Of a stretch of 64,000 nucleotides of DNA, positions 38,421-50,437 are shown piece by piece; position 1 is the first letter of the stretch; each line of letters begins with the position of its first letter. Origin of the DNA: Chrysoperla carnea (taxonomy: Eukaryota; Arthropoda; Insecta; Neuroptera; Chrysopidae); NCBI RefSeq assembly GCF_905475395.1, contig NC_058340.1:63962181-64026180 (forward strand). The letters run 5' to 3'. Position numbers and translations under genes: made by a program. The notes under the pieces were generated by a model. The model worked only from the letters and a program-made list of their open reading frames with translations, was not told the DNA's origin and made no database searches.

Positions 38421-41400
38421 TTATGGTTCCGTAGATATATTATAAATTGTTTTCGAATCATTTTCAATTGAATTAGAATCGTAATAATTTTGAAACGCTG
38501 TTGTGACATTCACTGGATCATTACTAATAATATTTATACAATTCGAATTAGTTCGCATATTTTTTACATTAGAAAAATTTTCTAAATTTAAGATTTCAGT
38601 ATTTTCTTTTACATAATTTATCTCACTATTTATATCTAATTTTTGTCGTTTTCGTTTTTCATTGCTATCGAATTCATTTATTTCGTCAGTCCTTCCTCGT
38701 TCAATTTTCGCCAAATTTTCACTTTCAACTTGTTTTCCAATAGTTTTACCAAAATTATGAAATAATTGAAGAATATCTTCAGTGTTATTCGGTAATTTTT
38801 TTAAATTGTCAATAAAATTTCTTAATAAATAATCAACATCATTATTATTAAATTTAAGTTTTTCTTGAATTATTTTGAATCCATCATTCCACAGTTCAGC
38901 TTGAGAATCTATTTCAGTTACCGATGGTGTCATAGTATTCTGTAAAAATTATTTTATGTAATGCTGGGTCAAGGGTTATTCGTAGTATTTGAGTTATTTC
39001 AGAATGGCTGCTGTACTTTGAGAGGGAGTTGTCAACATAAAAAATCTGTATTTGCATAACGGGCACCTAGGTTAAAATAATTTTCTGGTAGTAGGTTTCT
39101 TTTCAATTTTTCCTAGCTTTTTCGGTTAGTATACAGAAGTTACATTAAAACATACACTTTCCACGTCGAAAAAAGATTAACAATAATAAACTTTTTAATT
39201 TTAAGGAGGTTATCAATTCGACTGTAATTTTTTTTTTTTTAATGTTTGTTACCTCAGAACTTTCCACTGGGTGAACCGATTTTGATGATTCTTTATCTAT
39301 TTGAAAGCTAGTGCTTCCCGTGTGGTCCCATTTCATTTTGATCGAGTTCTGATAACGGCATCCATGAGAAAACATAAAAGTCTTAAATTTGCATTAAGTA
39401 TGCACGACAAGAGGACGAATAACTCAAAATCACGCTAACCGATTTCGATGATTCTTTTTTTTAGTGATAAATTAGTTAGTGCACTTCAGGTTCACTAAAA
39501 ATCACAAAATAAAAAAAAACTTTAAACAAAAAGAAAACCGACTTCAAAAGAAAAACTTTTCCAAAACAAATTAATATTAACTTACAAGTAAAAAAATAAC
39601 GATAATATAATGTAGTTAAAATTATTGTTATTTTTGGAGTCGGTGTAAGCCAACGAAACAACTCCGACAGAACAGTTTGGTACATTAGCTTGGCTGACAC
39701 CGACTCCAAAAATAACAATAATTTTAACTACATTATATTATCGTTAATTTTTTACTTTTTAGTGCATATTAATTTGTTTTGAAAAAGTTTTACTTTTGAA
39801 GTCGGTTTTCTTTTTGGTAAAAGTTTTTTTTTTATTTTATCAAAAAATTATATACTTTGAAATTCGTACTTACTTCATCATTGATAATTTGTTGAGAAGT
39901 TGATCCTGAATTAGGTATCAGAGACATAGTATTAGCTTCTTCCCCCGTTGCTAAATAATAGCTCCGTTTACGAAATTCCAAACTTTTTTGCTCTCGCGTT
40001 TGATCAATACAAAGTGAAACCCAATATTGATGTTTGCACATAATTCCTTTCCTACCAACACGACAAGTACAACAAACTAATTGTACATCAACTGTATGCA
40101 TTATACTCGGATCGGATTCACTAGGTACATTATAAACTCCACTGTTGTCTAATTCTTTAATCGACTTGAGTATTGAGTCACTAGGACTTTTCCAAAATGG
40201 TTTTTTATCATTCGATTTTTTCTGTACAACTTTTTCATACGTCACATCTAATAATTTTCGACAGTAATAAGATTCGAATCTCGTAAATATAAAATCAACT
40301 AATTGTGCTAGATTAAATGATTTGATTCGTTCAAAAATTTCATCTTTTAATACTTTCACAACATTCTGTACATTTTGGTTAATACTATTTTCCCGAACAA
40401 CCATTGTCGTTGAAGTTCGATAACATAAAGCCCATTCGGAACGTCGTTCCCATAAACTTGATAGGTGATTCAAATACAAAGTATAATCTTTAGCCAAACA
40501 TTTTATTTTCTCGTAATATTCTTGACATTTTTCTTCAGTGCTCGCATAAACAACCGATTTAAATGTCTCAAATAAATCGAGTCGATCTTCTTTCTTAATA
40601 CAAGTTTTACTTTTCATTAACCATCGCCACATGGATTGTAATACATAAAACGTACATAATAAAATTCTAGACAATCCGAAGGACATATTTAAAGCTACAC
40701 GTTCTGAAATTGAATCATCTGTTAATATAACAGATGGTCCCATTTCACCACGTCCATAAAAATAGTTCCCTCCAAATGGAAGTAACGATTTATATAATTC
40801 TAAACCTTTATAAATAATATCCGGGGAATCTGATAACGTAATAATTACACCTAAAGGTAAACATCCCGTTGAATTATATGTCGATAACAAAAACATTCTA
40901 TGCCCTATTTCTTTTTTATTTAACTTATCCTTTTCTTTGACATAACCAGTAGCATCAACAAACATAATATCCGCTGCTTGAGGTACATTTTGATGTATAC
41001 GAAACATTAACGGAGTACAAATCGCTAAAATAAAATCGTCCGTTGGTTCCGTACATTTAACGCACGTCATGCTACATAATTCATTATATTCGCGTACTCG
41101 ATCTAAAATAAATTCACGAGATTCTAGAAAATTAACAGAATCGAATTTATTTTTAAATTTTTTATAAAACAAACGATGACAATATGGTAGATCGGGACAA
41201 TATTTTCGATCGCTTAAATACGTTTCAAAATCGTTTGGATGTTCATTTTCTATGTCGATTTTTAATACTTGTAACGCTGATGCGGGTGAATGACCTTTTT
41301 GATATAATGCCATTATTTTATCTTCAACCGATGAATCAACCGGACGGAAACGTAAAACCTCTGCGCTGTTTATTGGATGATTATGTTCGTAATAAAAATC

Positions 41401-42084
41401 GATAACCGTTGGTAATTCCGGATCAACGGAACAATTTCGTTTGAATATTTTTTTTGGTATTGCGTTTACAGTGAATGTTATTCGTGATGGACATTTGGTA
41501 TTTTTACATGAACGATTTTTATCGCTCTTTAATTTTTTACCACCAGTGTTATGGTGACATTTTACACCTAATTTATATAAAATCCATACACCTACAGAAG
41601 GTTTCGTATAATTTACACGATACGTTGTATTTGTTGATGTTTCGAATGTGTCCAACCATGCTTTAACATCTTCTTTTGATTTAATATTAGCTTTCATTTC
41701 TCCACGCACCCCAAGTGCTGATGATTCGGCTTTGGTTACATAATGTTCGAATTTTTGATTTTGTAATATTATCTGAAAATTAAAATGTTCAAATTGATTT
41801 AGTACTTTCGTTCGAAGTTCGTTTTGAATTTATAGTCTGGATGCCACCGACTTGTCGTTGTTGGCGGCATCTTTCACGGAATCTGGGTAATTTTTTAATT
41901 GTTCCTGATGTATTTTTTGCTGTCATCTTATTACAGATCGATACTACAATAAAATTTCGCAAGATTCTTCCTATGTAATCAATTTAATATATTCCTTGAT
42001 CAAATTATGGTATACCCAAATTATTCTTACCTCTATTAATCCACGAGTACTTTGCGGTATATTTTTATCAAACTTAATCATCAT
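38421..42084 (-). CDS. MULE-transposase-like protein with SWIM zinc finger (possible domesticated transposase)
   Basis: Three exons on the minus strand: 42084-42031, 41772-39874, 38939-38421, both introns phase 0 with GTAAGA/GTAAGT donors; 823 residues starting MMIKFDKNIPQ. About residues 90-150 hold a zinc-binding pattern (C.H, C....C, H.H in EHNHP) like FAR1/FLYWCH-type fingers. Residues about 255-460 resemble a MULE-type DDE core: an aspartate in MFVDATG, one in VILTDDS, then LLCTFYVLQSMWRWL and a candidate glutamate in LWERRSEW. Near 586-599 is the SWIM finger (CTC..., CKH). The last exon adds an acidic, asparagine-rich tail with a KRKRQK nuclear-type signal. Proteins of this layout are common and uncharacterised in invertebrates. 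The spliced, unbroken frame suggests a retained gene; no terminal repeats were found around it. Intron 2 carries a hairpin element. Confidence 0.85.
39191..39830 (-). mobile_element. Hairpin (foldback) element, copy C, inside intron 2 of the SWIM gene
   Basis: Inverse-orientation copy of the family at 3881-4488 and 19101-19743. The part at 39530-39820 is a long inverted repeat (arms about 130 bases, starting ACCGACTTC and ending GAAGTCGGT) around a short centre; the part at 39191-39510 is the shared tail containing ATCAATTCGACTG. Its outer ACCGACTTC end is deleted here. One hairpin flank lies about 45 bp from the intron's 5' splice site. Confidence 0.75.
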
Positions 42085-42854
42085 TATTCATTTTAGCTCT
42101 TCATTCGAACACTTAAAAGTTCACATTTCCAATTCATGCATTTTAAGAAAATCCAAATAATTTGGAATCCACAAAATTTTAATGAATATTTTTACCTGAT
42201 GATAAATTTCAAAGATACTTATCAAAATGTATTTTTTTTTTTTTAAATTTCCAATAAATATTCTTTGATGTGTGGGAAATTTAGCATACAAAAGAGTAAA
42301 AACACTTTTCTTCGTTATTAAAAAAAATTGCTTTGACATTTGTTTATGACTTTTTGTGGGGAAATGTCAAAAAAATATTCTTAGTGATGTAACGAGTTTA
42401 CTTACCTATTTAAGCTATTTGATACAGAATGAAATTTTTATCAAAAGTTTGTTTCTTTTTTGCTTGTCAAATAAAAAAAAGCTAGCCACAAACCAAATTA
42501 AAATTTTTCAAATACTGCCAGTTTCTCAATTTTAAATCAAAATTTAATTTTCTATTTATTTGTGTAACTGTATTTACGAAGATTGTATCAATCTTCGTAA
42601 ATCGTAAAGCAGCCCTTACTCTATAATCTGTATTTTATGTTCATGATTAAACTAATCACGTTTTTCACGAAAAATAAAGTTGAAACTGTATAAAAATACA
42701 TCAAGAAAAATTTGCTAAATTCAAAAGCAGAAAACGTGCTTGAGATTAACGAAGTACAGACTTCGTATTAATTGTAAGACACTTTAGAAAATATAATTTG
42801 TGTAAATTGTTGGTTATGTTTTTATAATTCGAAATTTATTTCTAGCTCAAAACA
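42085..42854. promoter_or_regulatory. Head-to-head intergenic region between the SWIM gene and MMS19
   Basis: Only 770 bp separate the two divergent start codons, so both promoters must lie here or overlap. It is AT-rich with no TATA box that I could place with confidence. It holds the perfect inverted repeat at 42573-42601. Confidence 0.6.
42573..42601. repeat. Perfect inverted repeat, 13-bp arms with a 3-nt loop
   Basis: TTTACGAAGATTG, TAT, CAATCTTCGTAAA. It lies in the bidirectional promoter region, 254 bp upstream of the MMS19 start codon. It could be a dimer binding site or an RNA hairpin. Confidence 0.6.
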
Positions 42855-45800
42855 ATGGTTTCGATTGAGGAAATTTCCAAACAATATGTTAAAGAGTCAA
42901 TAAACCATTCAGAACATTTACCAGAAAAATTTTATGATTTAGATCTAAGCGATAGTGACTTTGAAAATGAATGTATACAATTTGCCAATGGTATTTTATT
43001 TTTAGCCAGGATATCGAATCATTTCAAATAATTGAAATTTTACTTTTTTTTTTAGATATTACAAATAAAAAAATTACTTTAGCAACTTTTACAACGTATC
43101 TAGAAAGTTTTTTAATCGCCCAAACAGCATTTAATAGAAAAAGGGGGATACTGATCTTATCCACTGTGCTAGAGCATTTACCGAAAGATTTGTTAACAGA
43201 AAATGAAATATCTGTATTAGTTAGGTTCTACAGTGATAGAACTAATGAAAATCACTTGGTAAACTTATCATACTTAAGAATTCTAAGACATTGATAATAG
43301 GGAATATTCATGTATTTTTTTTTATATGCTTAATTCATTGTTTACACCGTTATAACAAAGTAAAAAATATAAATACTGCTTAAAAATACTGTAATTAAGT
43401 ATAAAAAAATATTTAAAATACATTATAATTTTGAGATATTTAAACGCAGTTAATTTAATGAAATAGTATAATTTAATGAAATACCATATAAAATGTAAGT
43501 AATTAATATCATACAGTATGTCAACAAATTTGACAAGTCCGTGCTATGATGTCACGTCCGTATAAAAATTTGAAATTCCGTTTTAGAAATTTTTAAATGC
43601 CCTCACTGAATTTGTACTTATTCATTAATTTTAAGTAATTAAAAAGATATTAATTACTAAAATAATGGTTTAGTTGAAAAATCCAGTCATTAAAGTTACG
43701 GAAGAAAAATATTTGAACCAAATTTTAATTTCATGAATATTCCCTATTGTTCCTGCTTTTTAAACCGCGAATTTTTCTAATTTTATCTAATTTAAACTCT
43801 TTTTGGCAATGTAAAACTCTATAATTAACGACCTCGATAATAAATATAGAAAAACTCAAAAGTATTTTTAATTTTTACAGATAATTCCATCTCTTATTAA
43901 AGGGATTTGCGCTATTGTTACAATGAAACACTTCCCAAACGATTCTACCCGAATAATATTAAATAAAATATTTGCTCATATTCAAATCGATATGTGTTCA
44001 GTATTAGATCGAAGTTTATTGTATCGAATGTTGTCTTTATTCTTGGATTTACGAACAGATGGTAATTAGAAGAATTATTTAAAATGTAAACAATTTTATA
44101 CATCGTTAAATTATTTTTAGAGGTAAAAAATATGGGTCTTGATTTTGTAAATGGTGTTATACAAGGAGTGGACGGTGAAAGAGATCCAAGAAATATTCTA
44201 ACTATATTCAATTGGCTTCCTAAATTCTTTCGTACAGTAAATATGAGTCATTTAACAGAAGATTGTTTCGAATTAGTCAGTTGTTATTTTCCGGTAGATT
44301 TTCGAAACCAAAAAAACGAAAATCAAGTAGGTTATTTTAAGATTATTGTTCATTCACTTTCGAAGAGAATGTCGAAAGACGATGTAGTTTGACTAATAGC
44401 AACTTATTTGTATTATATTTTTAGAATATAACAAGAGAAGAATTAGCAGTAGGTTTAGAGACATGCTTGTGTGCAGTACCAGAATTTGGTGAGTTTTGTA
44501 TACCATTGGCACTGGAAAAATTGGATTCAGATTTAAAGAATGCTGTTATTGATTCATTGAATTTATTGGTTAGTTCATTTGAATAATAAAATTGCACTTT
44601 ATTATTAACAACGCTAAAAGCATACAACTTCTCCGCCGGGATTTTTCCCAGGGTTGATGGATCCAAGGTTTTAGACCCAAAAATTATAAACCTTACGCCC
44701 TACTGCATTCTGAGTTTATCGTCTTCTATACAGGCCTTACTAGTGAAATCATTAGAGATTCCCATGTTATAAAGATGGTAGTTCAATCGACAGGATCCTG
44801 TCAAGAATTCCATCACACTTCTTTGTGCTGTAGTGAGTTTCAGACAAGCCTAGCTGAGGTTATACACAGGTTGGTCTGCCTTAGGCCCTGCGCAAAATTC
44901 CAATAATCAAAATGAGCTTCTCGTAGTCAATCCTTATGCCTTTATTGTAGGCCCATAAACGTATTATTAAACGATTAACTATTTCCTTTAATATAATTTT
45001 AGATTCGAGGTTGTAACACATTTTCATCCGAAAGCTATGAAGTACATTTTTTTGAAATTTGGCATCTTTTAAAAAAATATTTATTTACAACTAGCGATGC
45101 AGAAATACGTACATGCGCATTAAAATGTTTAACAACAATATTAACATTAATAACTTCAGATGAACAACAAAATGAGAAAAAAATTCTAACAGAAATATTA
45201 AATATTATAAAAAATGAAACACAAAAAAGTTTAATAATTACATCGAAAGAATTCGAAATTGGGACCAAAGTTTTGTTAGCTGTTGCAAACGTGAACGCAC
45301 TATTTTGTACACATGTAATGGATTGTATGATACCAACATTACTCAGTCAATATTACTTGGATGACAATTATTTACAAGAAATTAAAATATTAAATATATT
45401 AAATGAATTTTGTGAGATTTATTTAAAATTTTTTAAAAATTTAAATGAATCCGTTCATTTATCAGCAATCCCACAAATGTTGTTAACTACACTAAACCAT
45501 AAAGAATATGAAATGCGGGTTTGTGGTTGGCAAGGATTTACAATTATTTGCCGTACAATCAACGTAGATTTTAAAAATGAACTTTTAAAAATAATCACAA
45601 ATACCATTTTAAATGAAAATAATTTACAAACGAGAAAATCGTTGTATAAATTTTTAGAAAAGTTTGTTCGTATTTTTGAAAATGATTGCAACGAACAAAT
45701 AATCAACAGTCAATATTATGAGAATAAAAATATAAGTGAATTGAAAAATTTTTTAAATACTTTAATTATTTTAACAAATTCAAATAACGTTGAAAAAATT

Positions 45801-48112
45801 TTATTAAAATTACAAGATTATTGTTTTTGTAATGAGACTGTTTATCGAATTGAATTCTTAAATTGTTATAAACAAATTACTTACAATCTAATCAATAATA
45901 AGAACACTATTGATCCCATATCTTTTATTGATCATTTTATAAACGCAAATTTAATATATTTAGAGGAAAATGAGAAAATCCATGATTCAATAGTTTCAAT
46001 TTCAAAATTAATTTTATATAATTTAATGGCGTTAGCTAATTATGATGTAAATATTCTTTTAAAATATATTGATACATTAATGTTTAAATTTGAAAATACA
46101 CAAAATGAAAATCGTATTATTATTATAAGTTTATTGTACGGTTTATTGATTGGGTTACGTCGTTCTGATCAATTGAATAATAAAAAGTATATTTTTGAAA
46201 AATTGTTAAATGTAACGACGACTGTCAGTACGAATGAATTAATGGTTGATTTAGCTGTTAAAATACTGGCTAGTATGCTGAATAAATGGCAAGGTAATAT
46301 AATTTTTTGTGTAAAAAATGTAGGAAAGTGGCGTTATCACCCATTTTTAGAAAGATTGATATTATTTTCATTTTTAGATGATTCGTTTGATGTATTAGTG
46401 ATTGGAGTCTTGGAGGAAATTTACGAATGTTTAGAAAATGTCAGTATCGAAGAAAATGTTAATAAACTGTTAGCTTGGTTTACGAAGGCGTTAGTTATGC
46501 GAAATTCTAAATACGGCATAGACTTAATTTGCGTTGTCAGTATATTTTTTTGATTATGTAAATAACAAATTTTAGGATACTGATTCTGACCTTTTTTTTT
46601 CTCATTAGATGTGTAAAAGACTGATAACAGTTAAATCGTTGGCTACCAATTTTGCGATACTATTACATGATAATGAAGTACTTTGTTCTCAAAATGATTG
46701 TCGAATTTCGTAAGTTATTGATTGAATATTTTTTTTAATTGAAATTTTTTGTAATTTTTGATAATTGATTTCAGATTATTGTATCGTCAAAAAATTACAA
46801 TGAATTGTTTAAAAGAAATTTTAGAATCACGTAAAAATGATCGAAAACTTCAATATAATGTCGCAATTCTAAATTTATTAATATATTTACCCCAGCAATT
46901 ATTTGTACTTTATTTTAAAGAGGTAAGTTATCTGTTATTCTAAAGCGCTCCTTAAAGTTAATTTGAAATCGCACCATTCCCCAGCAGGTTAGATTAGACG
47001 AGCTGTCCTGGAGTGGAACACATTTAAAGCAAAGGGTCCGCTGAGATACCGAAAAGGGATTGGTTCTTCCTCGGTCATTATTCCATGAACCACTTGGAGC
47101 TCTTTAAGATCGGAGAGATCGTCAAAGAAAGACTGATTCAAATGAGCCCATCTTCTCATGACAAGAGCTGGACAGTGACAAAGAAGATCAGACATCGTTT
47201 CTTCCTCCCCCCGCAGTGACAGCTCTTGCAATAATCGTCATACACTGCACAGGCGTTCAACATGCCTTCTGCTTAGCCAGTGCCCCTATACGCAACAATT
47301 TTTCTTAAAGAGACCTATTGAAGCGATATAAGATCTTCGAAACGCCTGCGATTGTACTTGGGCCATATCTGTCTTTTAGTACCGCAAGTGCGTTTCTTCC
47401 TCCATTTAAGATTGGCCTTTTTTAAGATATCCTTTTGCAGTTCTCCAACGAAACTTCCGAATGCCTATTGATACTTGCGCCCGGCAGCCTTGTGATATTT
47501 CTAACAGGCTCGTCAGCTTCAAAATTCCCTGGAATGTCCCTGTACCCATACCAAATTTACATTCATTTGTTTCGCCAGCTCATTTAAGGCCGTTTAACAG
47601 TACTGAGACTAGATCCTATCTAATGAACAATTTTAGCAATTTTTAGGAAAATGGTCTATTATTTGAAAATAATTTATCAAAGTATCTTTTTTATAGGTTA
47701 TTGAAGTAATTATTGAGTGCCTTGATTCCAATATCCCATTTTTGTGTTTAATGGCCTTAAAGAAAATCGAATATATTGTGATAAATGAGAAAGAATTATT
47801 TGTTACGTATTTGAGTGATATCACACCTATTTTACTAAAATTAACAGCATCCGATTCCATGGTAAATAATTCGTTTTTATAGTTTTAAATAAAGTTTTTA
47901 ACCAAAAAATTATGTTTCATTTTTAGGAGGTTCGATTAAGTGCTTTAAAATGTTTGGAATATATAATGGATTCTCCAACTCATTTGGTTACACCGTTTAA
48001 AGTTCGTGTAATACATGGATTGGCAAAATGTTTGGATGATCCTAAACGATTAGTAAGAACCCAAGCAATTAAAACACGTCTGGCTTGGTATAAGTGTGGT
48101 AACGATAGATAA
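42855..48112 (+). CDS. MMS19: MMS19 nucleotide excision repair / cytosolic Fe-S assembly targeting protein
   Basis: Ten exons: 42855-42990, 43056-43258, 43881-44061, 44121-44326, 44425-44568, 45003-46535, 46609-46709, 46775-46922, 47697-47861, 47927-48112. All phases agree and give 1000 residues, against about 1030 in vertebrates. The N-terminal region matches the family closely (LGLDFVNGVIQGVDGERDPRN split around exon 4, then ELVSCYFPVDF), as does the C-terminus (LAKCLDDPKRLVR). The protein is a HEAT-repeat solenoid; in other animals it delivers iron-sulphur clusters from the CIA complex to DNA enzymes such as XPD and polymerases. The exon 6 donor (GTCAGT at 46536) is non-canonical at position 3 and was chosen because it alone keeps frame and homology. 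Intron 8 contains a broken LINE; intron 5 holds GC-richer sequence of unknown origin. Confidence 0.95.
43259..43880 (+). other. MMS19 intron 2
   Basis: 622-bp AT-rich intron. No repeat or exon recognised. Confidence 0.5.
44569..45002 (+). other. MMS19 intron 5 with a GC-richer insert
   Basis: The segment at about 44620-44960 is clearly richer in G and C than the surrounding introns and exons, which suggests an inserted repeat. No terminal repeats or coding domain were recognised. Confidence 0.35.
46989..47630 (-). mobile_element. Degenerate non-LTR retrotransposon fragment: RNase H and C-terminal tail
   Basis: On the minus strand the translation, spread over shifted frames, gives an RNase H end (VNLVWVQGHS, then GNFEADE after a frameshift), a later part ending YDDYCKSCH, and after another shift EEETMSDLLCHCPAL. 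These match the RNase H and C-terminal cysteine/histidine motif of Jockey/I-type LINEs. Several stops and frameshifts show it is dead. It is inserted antisense in MMS19 intron 8 (46923-47696). The longest intact stretch is 80 codons at 46989-47231. Confidence 0.75.
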
Positions 48113-50437
48113 CATTTTTAAATATCGATTTTTCAGTTGTTTTATTATATTTTCAAAGTGAAACTTCTATTGTGTCCATATTTAAAAAAATAATATAATT
48201 TTGATTGACCCCGAAAGGATGAGATAAAAACATGGAAAATTATTCCAAAAATTAGTAATATAGAAATTTATAGAAGATGTTTATTTAGAAAATCTATTTT
48301 CCGTTTTCCAATTTTTGTTCTTGCTAGAAATTAAGTTTTTTTGAGAAAACTGGAAAAATCATGATCCGATTTCCACTCTAGTTTAATAAAATTTCAGTTC
48401 AGTTTTTTCGTTACACAGCTCATGGCCTTATGAACCTATTAAATCGTTTTTGTACACCTCAATAAATTTTTTTTCTGTTATCAATATTTTTCAAAACTGT
48501 ATGTATCTACTTCATATCCAGAAATAAAATCAAATTTAAGAATGCTTTTAAATTCGCTTTTTTTAAATGTTCCAAAATTATTAATTTGTTGTATTTCGAA
48601 AACCGATTACTGATCGAAATAAACTAATAAAAGTGTCACTTGTAGATGTTAACATTTTTTTTTTTATTAAACTTGAATTTTATTATTTTAAAAATTTAGA
48701 TTTAATTTAATTGAGACCAGGCGTAGGACACTAGATTGTGCCCTGTGTGATGAGTAAGGAGTTAGCTAGACTTAGCGATAAATGTTCTTTTTAGCAACTT
48801 ATATTGAACCCATGTTTGGTCTCGCCCTTAAAATTTTTATGCATTTATTATTATTAGAATTTGTTGTTCAATTTTTTGTTGTTAAATAAAATATTTTTCA
48901 TAAATTTCATCTAGCCTAGAATTACCTATCCTTTCCTTAAAAAATTAAAGGCACCAATTTTTTCTAAATCTAATCACAGGTATAGTAATCACAGGTATTA
49001 GTGGCTAAATATAGGATATTACGAAGGCTAAAAAAAGCGGTAGGGTCAACCGTAGCGTAGGAACTACAACAAAAACCGCCTACGGGCCACATCAGTTTGA
49101 AATGCAGCACTGTAAGAGAATTTTATTGCCAGCCGGCAAGTCCGCACAACATTTAAAGCAAAATTCTTGGTTTTGTTTAATTTTTTTGGGACAATCCGTA
49201 TTTTTCTTATATTATTATTTAATTGTTAATTTATTCATGCGTGAATGAATCATCGCTCGCTAAAATGAATATACAAAGTGTTCTACAAAATACTGAAATG
49301 CAATTCTGGTTTCTCAGTGTGTTTCCTTCTTTCTTGGTATTTTAGAGAAAGTATCGGAAAATATTATTTGTACTGTGTGTATCAGAATTTTAGTAATTGG
49401 TAAGAGAATTAAAAATAAATCTCAATGATAATAGTTACAAATAGAACTATTATCAATAAAAAAAAAACAATTAAAAGAATAAACTATTTAATTATGCTCA
49501 ATGTTTAAATTGTTTATAGTTTTCGTAAACGAGGTCTCCGTATTATGAGTTATTCAGACTTTTCAAGACTTATTCTTTCTTCAAATATTTTTTCCACCAG
49601 AGTGGATGAAAAAAATCGACTAATTACATGATTTTATACTAGCCTAGGAGCTGAGAGTAATTTTTATGTAAAAATTCTTATCACCAATCTAACACCTTAT
49701 TAGTTGGTAAGCGGGTAGTTGAGGATTAGTTAGTAATTTTGTTTAGTTGTTTTCGAGACATTGTGCCCTTCAGATGCTTGAGGTAATTAAGACCGAAAAA
49801 ACTCGGAAATTGCTGAGGTACCAGTCCGGTATGGAAGAAACTAAAGTCTTATAATCAACCAACCAGCAGACAGTAGAATTTCTTGTTTACATAAAAATGA
49901 TGCTCAGCTCTTAGAATATAATATACTTTTAATTGTTTCTATCTAAGCGTTAAAAACTTTAAATGTCGGATATAAAAATAAATATTATTCTGGTGCACTT
50001 CATACAAATATTTTAATAATATTTTAAAATGAAGATCACTGAATAGCTATTTAAAAATAAATTAATTATATTAATTAGAATAGTGTAATATTCTCAAGGT
50101 CTTGGAAGATTTTAAGTAAATAATATGAAAATTAAAAATAATTAACTTAAATAATGCCATTAATTTTAATATTTGAATAAGTCTAGTCTTATAAATAAAT
50201 TTAATCACCGTTACATATTTATATACCTACCACGTATATAGGTTACTTGAGTAAGTTTTTTTAAATACCTTGTACCACACCTGTATTTCTGACCACTGCG
50301 TGCGGCGGGGGGAAGACGCGTTGTTTATGTTTATCTTTTAGTGTGTAATACATTCATACGAATAATAAGATTGTTATTGTTTGGTGTCAATATTCTTTAA
50401 AAAAAATCTATAGAATATTGTGCTCAGTTTTCTTTTA
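48113..50437. other. Intergenic region between MMS19 and the TMEM179-like gene
   Basis: Starts with the MMS19 3' untranslated region; candidate poly(A) signals lie near 48522 and 48886. A slightly GC-richer patch at 49020-49150 could be a repeat relic. No coding exon was recognised. The last 150 bp include a GC-rich run (50300-50320) that may be promoter-proximal. Confidence 0.45.
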
